NCBI GenBank assembly: GCA_049603715.1
Contig: JBMYSW010000015.1
Span: forward strand, 1-64,000
DNA from: Pontibacterium sp049603715
GTDB lineage: Bacteria > Pseudomonadota > Gammaproteobacteria > Pseudomonadales > Balneatricaceae
Length of the DNA stretch: 64,000 nt
Direction: 5' to 3'
In this document: positions 61,634-64,000 of the stretch, piece after piece
Layout: every line of letters starts with the position of its first letter
How positions within the stretch are numbered: the stretch's first letter is position 1
Notes under the pieces: generated by a model
Databases searched by the model: none
What the model was told of the DNA's origin: nothing
The model's input: only the letters and a program-made list of their open reading frames with translations
Position numbers and translations under genes: made by a program

Positions 61634-62332
61634 ATGTCTAGTGTTTCAGCCTCTAAAAAGGCCGTGGTGTTATTGTCGGGTGGGCTGGATTCCGCCACTG
61701 TATTGGCGTCTGCAATTGATGCTGGGTACGAATGTTACGTACTGAGCTTTGACTACGGCCAACGAGCTGTGGCTGAGCTGCAGGCGGCAAAAAACATTGC
61801 GCGTCAGTTGGGTGCAAAAGAGCACCGCGTGATTCGCCTTAACCTCGAAGACTTTGGCGGTTCGGCGCTAACAGATCACAGTATCGATGTGCCCGACCAA
61901 GACGCCGCTCATGACGATGAGATTCCTGTGACTTATGTGCCAGCACGTAATACGGTGTTTTTATCGTTAGCCCTCGGCTGGGCCGAGGTGCTTGAGGCCT
62001 ACCATATCTTTATTGGTGTAAACGCGGTTGACTACTCTGGCTACCCAGATTGTCGCCCTGAGTTTATTGCCGCCTTTGAAACCATGGCGAACTTGGCAAC
62101 ACGTGAAGGTGTAAACGGTAACCGCTTGGTGATTGAAACGCCGTTGATCGACCTCACCAAAGCCGAGATCATTCAGCTGGGTCATCGTTTGGGCCTAGAC
62201 TACAGCGAAACCGTATCTTGTTATCAAACCGACGACGAAGGGCAAGCATGTGGCGTGTGCGACAGCTGTCACTTGCGTGCAAAGGGCTTTGAAGATGCAG
62301 GTTTGCCGGACCCAACCCGTTATTTTAAATAA
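61634..62332 (+). CDS. queC: 7-cyano-7-deazaguanine synthase
   Basis: 232 residues. The ATP-pyrophosphatase motif LSGGLDS is at 14-20, and four cysteines (Cys196, Cys206, Cys209, Cys212 in ACGVCDSC and upstream) bind zinc. It converts 7-carboxy-7-deazaguanine to preQ0 for queuosine synthesis. Its usual partner queE, often between cpoB and queC in pseudomonads, is not here. Followed by tRNA-Lys. Confidence 0.97.
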   Translation: MSSVSASKKAVVLLSGGLDSATVLASAIDAGYECYVLSFDYGQRAVAELQAAKNIARQLGAKEHRVIRLNLEDFGGSALTDHSIDVPDQDAAHDDEIPVTYVPARNTVFLSLALGWAEVLEAYHIFIGVNAVDYSGYPDCRPEFIAAFETMANLATREGVNGNRLVIETPLIDLTKAEIIQLGHRLGLDYSETVSCYQTDDEGQACGVCDSCHLRAKGFEDAGLPDPTRYFK

Positions 62333-62347
62333 AAGCGGATAAAACCC

Positions 62348-62375
62348 TTGCAATAAACCGAGGTGAGTGTATTAT
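62348..62375 (+). promoter_or_regulatory. sigma70 promoter of tRNA-Lys
   Basis: TTGCAA (62348-62353), 16-base spacer, TATTAT (62370-62375), then a GC-rich discriminator (tcgcgctcc) shortly before the tRNA start. Confidence 0.7.
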
Positions 62376-62390
62376 TCGCGCTCCTTCTGG

Positions 62391-62466
62391 GGGTCGTTAG
62401 CTCAGTTGGTAGAGCAGTTGGCTTTTAACCAATTGGTCGGGCGTTCGAGTCGCCCACGACCCACCA
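62391..62466 (+). tRNA. tRNA-Lys (anticodon TTT)
   Basis: 76 bases, acceptor GGGTCGT/ACGACCC, anticodon loop CTTTTAA giving TTT, discriminator A and encoded CCA. Conserved position between queC and nadA. Confidence 0.97.
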
Positions 62467-62798
62467 CTTTTCTAAAGCTACAATTTCTAAAGCTGTAAAA
62501 GGCTATTATAAGTAGCTTCTCAAACAGATTCTGATAAAGCGCTTTGCTTTTTTCTCCACCGAGTATCTGTCGTTTTCTTAGTTTGTCTTCCATTGTCTTT
62601 TCGCTAGAAATCAGCCATAAAAAACTTGCATGATCTAGAACGAACGTCATATATGTGTTTTTGTTCTGTGTTATCATATGGACAGTCGTCGACTGGGTTT
62701 TTTCTTTAGATGTTTGCTGCGAGCCTGCCCTGAAATAGCTGTTTTTTTGTCAAAACCTGAGTCGGCAGTTTAGAGTTCACGAGATAGTTAAACGCAAG
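62467..62798. other. 332-bp region between tRNA-Lys and nadA
   Basis: No gene. A reverse-strand open frame covering the tRNA and this stretch is a tRNA shadow. No clear promoter or NAD-responsive operator for nadA was identified. Confidence 0.5.
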
Positions 62799-63851
62799 AT
62801 GATTGATAATTCCGCCATTTCTGATCGAGTGTTGGTGCAAGAGCACTTGGCTCGAGAATTTCTGCCAAAAGAATACTCTGCCGAAGAAGTAGAAGCTAAA
62901 AAGCAGACCATTAAAAAGCTCCTAAAAGAAAAAGACGCTTGTCTTGTTGCGCACTATTACACCGACCCTGTGGTTCAAGCCTTGGCTGAAGAAACCGGTG
63001 GTTCAGTCGCTGACTCCTTGGAGATGGCGCGCTTTGGTAAAATGCACGACTGCACAACCCTGCTAGTGGCAGGCGTTAAGTTTATGGGCGAAACCTCAAA
63101 GATTTTGAGCCCCGAAAAAACCGTGCTTATGCCAACCCTTGAAGCGACTTGTTCGTTGGATATTGGCTGTCCTGAAAAGGAATTTACCGAGTTTTGTGAT
63201 GCGCACCCAGACCACGAAGTCGTGGTGTATGCCAACACATCAGCAGCCGTAAAAGCGCGTGCTGATTGGGTTGTGACCTCGGCGATTGCGCTAGATGTGG
63301 TTGAGCACTTGGCGGATGAAGGCAAAAAGATTATCTGGGCACCCGATAAGCACCTAGGTAGCTACGTTCAGTCGCAAACGGGCATCGAAATGCTAATGTG
63401 GGACGGTGCCTGCATCGTACACGACGAGTTCAAAGCAAAAGGTTTGCTAGACCTTAAAAAAGTCTACCCAGATGCCGCTATTTTGGTACACCCTGAATCG
63501 CCACAGTCTGTGGTTGAGTTGGCCGATGCTGTCGGTTCAACGACGCAGCTGATTAACGCTGCGAAAAACTTACCTAACAAAGAATGTATCGTCGCGACTG
63601 ATCGAGCCATCTTCTACAAAATGCAGCAAGCAGCACCCGAAAAGGTGTTGATTGAAGCACCTACCGGTGGCTCTGGTGCGACTTGTCGTAGCTGTGCTCA
63701 CTGCCCTTGGATGGCGATGAATAGCTTAGATGCGATTATCCATGCGCTTTCTACTGGTGAGGGTGAAGTGTTTGTTGATGCTGACTTGTCGGCACGAGCA
63801 CTTGCGCCGCTGCAGCGTATGCTAGATTTTCAGGCAGCCGCTGCCGTCTAA
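62799..63851 (+). CDS. nadA: Quinolinate synthase
   Basis: 350 residues. Three-fold pseudo-symmetric NadA with iron-sulfur ligands expected among Cys118/Cys124 (ATCSLDIGC), Cys205 (GACIVHDEF), and the C-terminal group Cys296/Cys299/Cys302 (GGSGATCRSCAHCPWM). Substrate-binding YYTDPVVQALAEETGG is near the N-terminus. It condenses iminoaspartate with dihydroxyacetone phosphate in NAD synthesis. Single gene with a terminator. Confidence 0.97.
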   Translation: MIDNSAISDRVLVQEHLAREFLPKEYSAEEVEAKKQTIKKLLKEKDACLVAHYYTDPVVQALAEETGGSVADSLEMARFGKMHDCTTLLVAGVKFMGETSKILSPEKTVLMPTLEATCSLDIGCPEKEFTEFCDAHPDHEVVVYANTSAAVKARADWVVTSAIALDVVEHLADEGKKIIWAPDKHLGSYVQSQTGIEMLMWDGACIVHDEFKAKGLLDLKKVYPDAAILVHPESPQSVVELADAVGSTTQLINAAKNLPNKECIVATDRAIFYKMQQAAPEKVLIEAPTGGSGATCRSCAHCPWMAMNSLDAIIHALSTGEGEVFVDADLSARALAPLQRMLDFQAAAAV

Positions 63852-63906
63852 TAAGTTAGCTAGCAGCGCCAAAAACGCTGCTTCTTCTTATAATAAAGCA
63901 TAACTT

Positions 63907-63952
63907 AAAGCGTGCTAGGGGTTGGTTTATTAGCCCTTAGCGCGCTTTTTTT
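63907..63952. terminator. Rho-independent terminator after nadA
   Basis: AAAGCGTGCTAGGG pairs with CCCTTAGCGCGCTTT (one bulge, one G-T pair) around a 12-base loop, followed by a T-run. Confidence 0.85.
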
Positions 63953-63970
63953 ATGGTCTTTCAACAAGCT

Positions 63971-64000
63971 TTAGCCGAGTGCCTCGGTGATTTGTTGTTT
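63971..64000 (-). CDS. 3' end of a reverse-strand gene (last 9 codons plus stop), tentative
   Basis: Read on the - strand, the final 30 bases encode KQQITEALG and a TAA stop at 63971-63973. A convergent gene end here fits the terminator just to its left. Too short to identify. Confidence 0.35.
   Translation of the reverse strand, partial: KQQITEALG

Noticed and set aside
62402..62677. 91-codon reverse-strand open frame over tRNA-Lys
   Set aside because: Its C-terminus (GRGRLERPTNWLKANCSTN) is the antisense of the tRNA, a well-known false gene call.
62683..62695. Dyad CAGTCG-T-CGACTG followed by T's before nadA
   Set aside because: A one-base centre cannot form a stable hairpin loop and no regulator could be assigned.

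Overview
The window looks like a chromosomal segment of a gammaproteobacterium, probably marine, from the Pseudomonadales/Oceanospirillales side. Two blocks match the Pseudomonas-type backbone: folD, then a tRNA-Arg/His/Leu operon, then tig-clpP-clpX; and aspS-ruvC-ruvA-ruvB-tolQ-tolR-tolA-tolB-pal-cpoB-queC-tRNA-Lys-nadA. Base composition is balanced. There is no phage, insertion sequence or CRISPR array. One assembly gap (99 N, 10357-10455) lies inside a tRNA-Leu gene.

Layout. 1-1644: 3' part of an SLC13-type anion permease. 2125-8812: exopolysaccharide export cassette in VpsM-N-O-P-like order (outer-membrane barrel, short OPX protein, Wzc-like tyrosine kinase, PHP-type tyrosine phosphatase, VpsP-like protein, acyltransferase), with no glycosyltransferases. 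8897-14600: folD, tRNA operon, trigger factor and ClpXP, with a sigma32-like promoter far upstream of tig. 14765-23659: housekeeping and scattered genes (DAHP synthase, dsbD, cysteine hydrolase, DUF2889, EAL/HDOD protein, YlqF GTPase, YhiN-type flavoprotein).

24081-34844 is the most interesting part: an accessory catabolic locus. It holds an SSS-family symporter followed by two unannotated single-helix microproteins (38 and 29 aa), a flavin reductase, a cyclase-family hydrolase, an IclR regulator, a cupin, an SDR, a 3-hydroxyacyl-CoA-dehydrogenase-type enzyme, a BKACE beta-keto acid cleavage enzyme, a carboxymuconolactone-decarboxylase gene broken by a 29-bp tandem duplication, a 3-oxoacid CoA-transferase pair and a LysR regulator. 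Three related operator-like sites (about 23848, 27491 and 28571) precede the symporter, the cyclase gene and the cupin operon, so one IclR protein probably controls all three. The gene logic (uptake, ring/ester/amide opening, oxidation to a beta-keto acid, acetyl-CoA-dependent cleavage giving acetoacetate, acetoacetate activation) suggests a pathway for an unidentified beta-hydroxy or beta-keto carboxylate.

34874-51677 holds unlinked accessory genes (chemoreceptor, YgiQ radical SAM protein, glutaredoxin-like protein, gamma-glutamylcyclotransferase-like protein, hibernation factor, aldehyde dehydrogenase, HIBYL-CoA hydrolase-like protein, patatin, PhoD-like phosphatase, small unknowns). 51799-63851 returns to conserved housekeeping synteny, but yebC, ybgC and queE, common at such loci, are absent. 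The last 30 bases appear to carry the 3' end of a reverse-strand gene.
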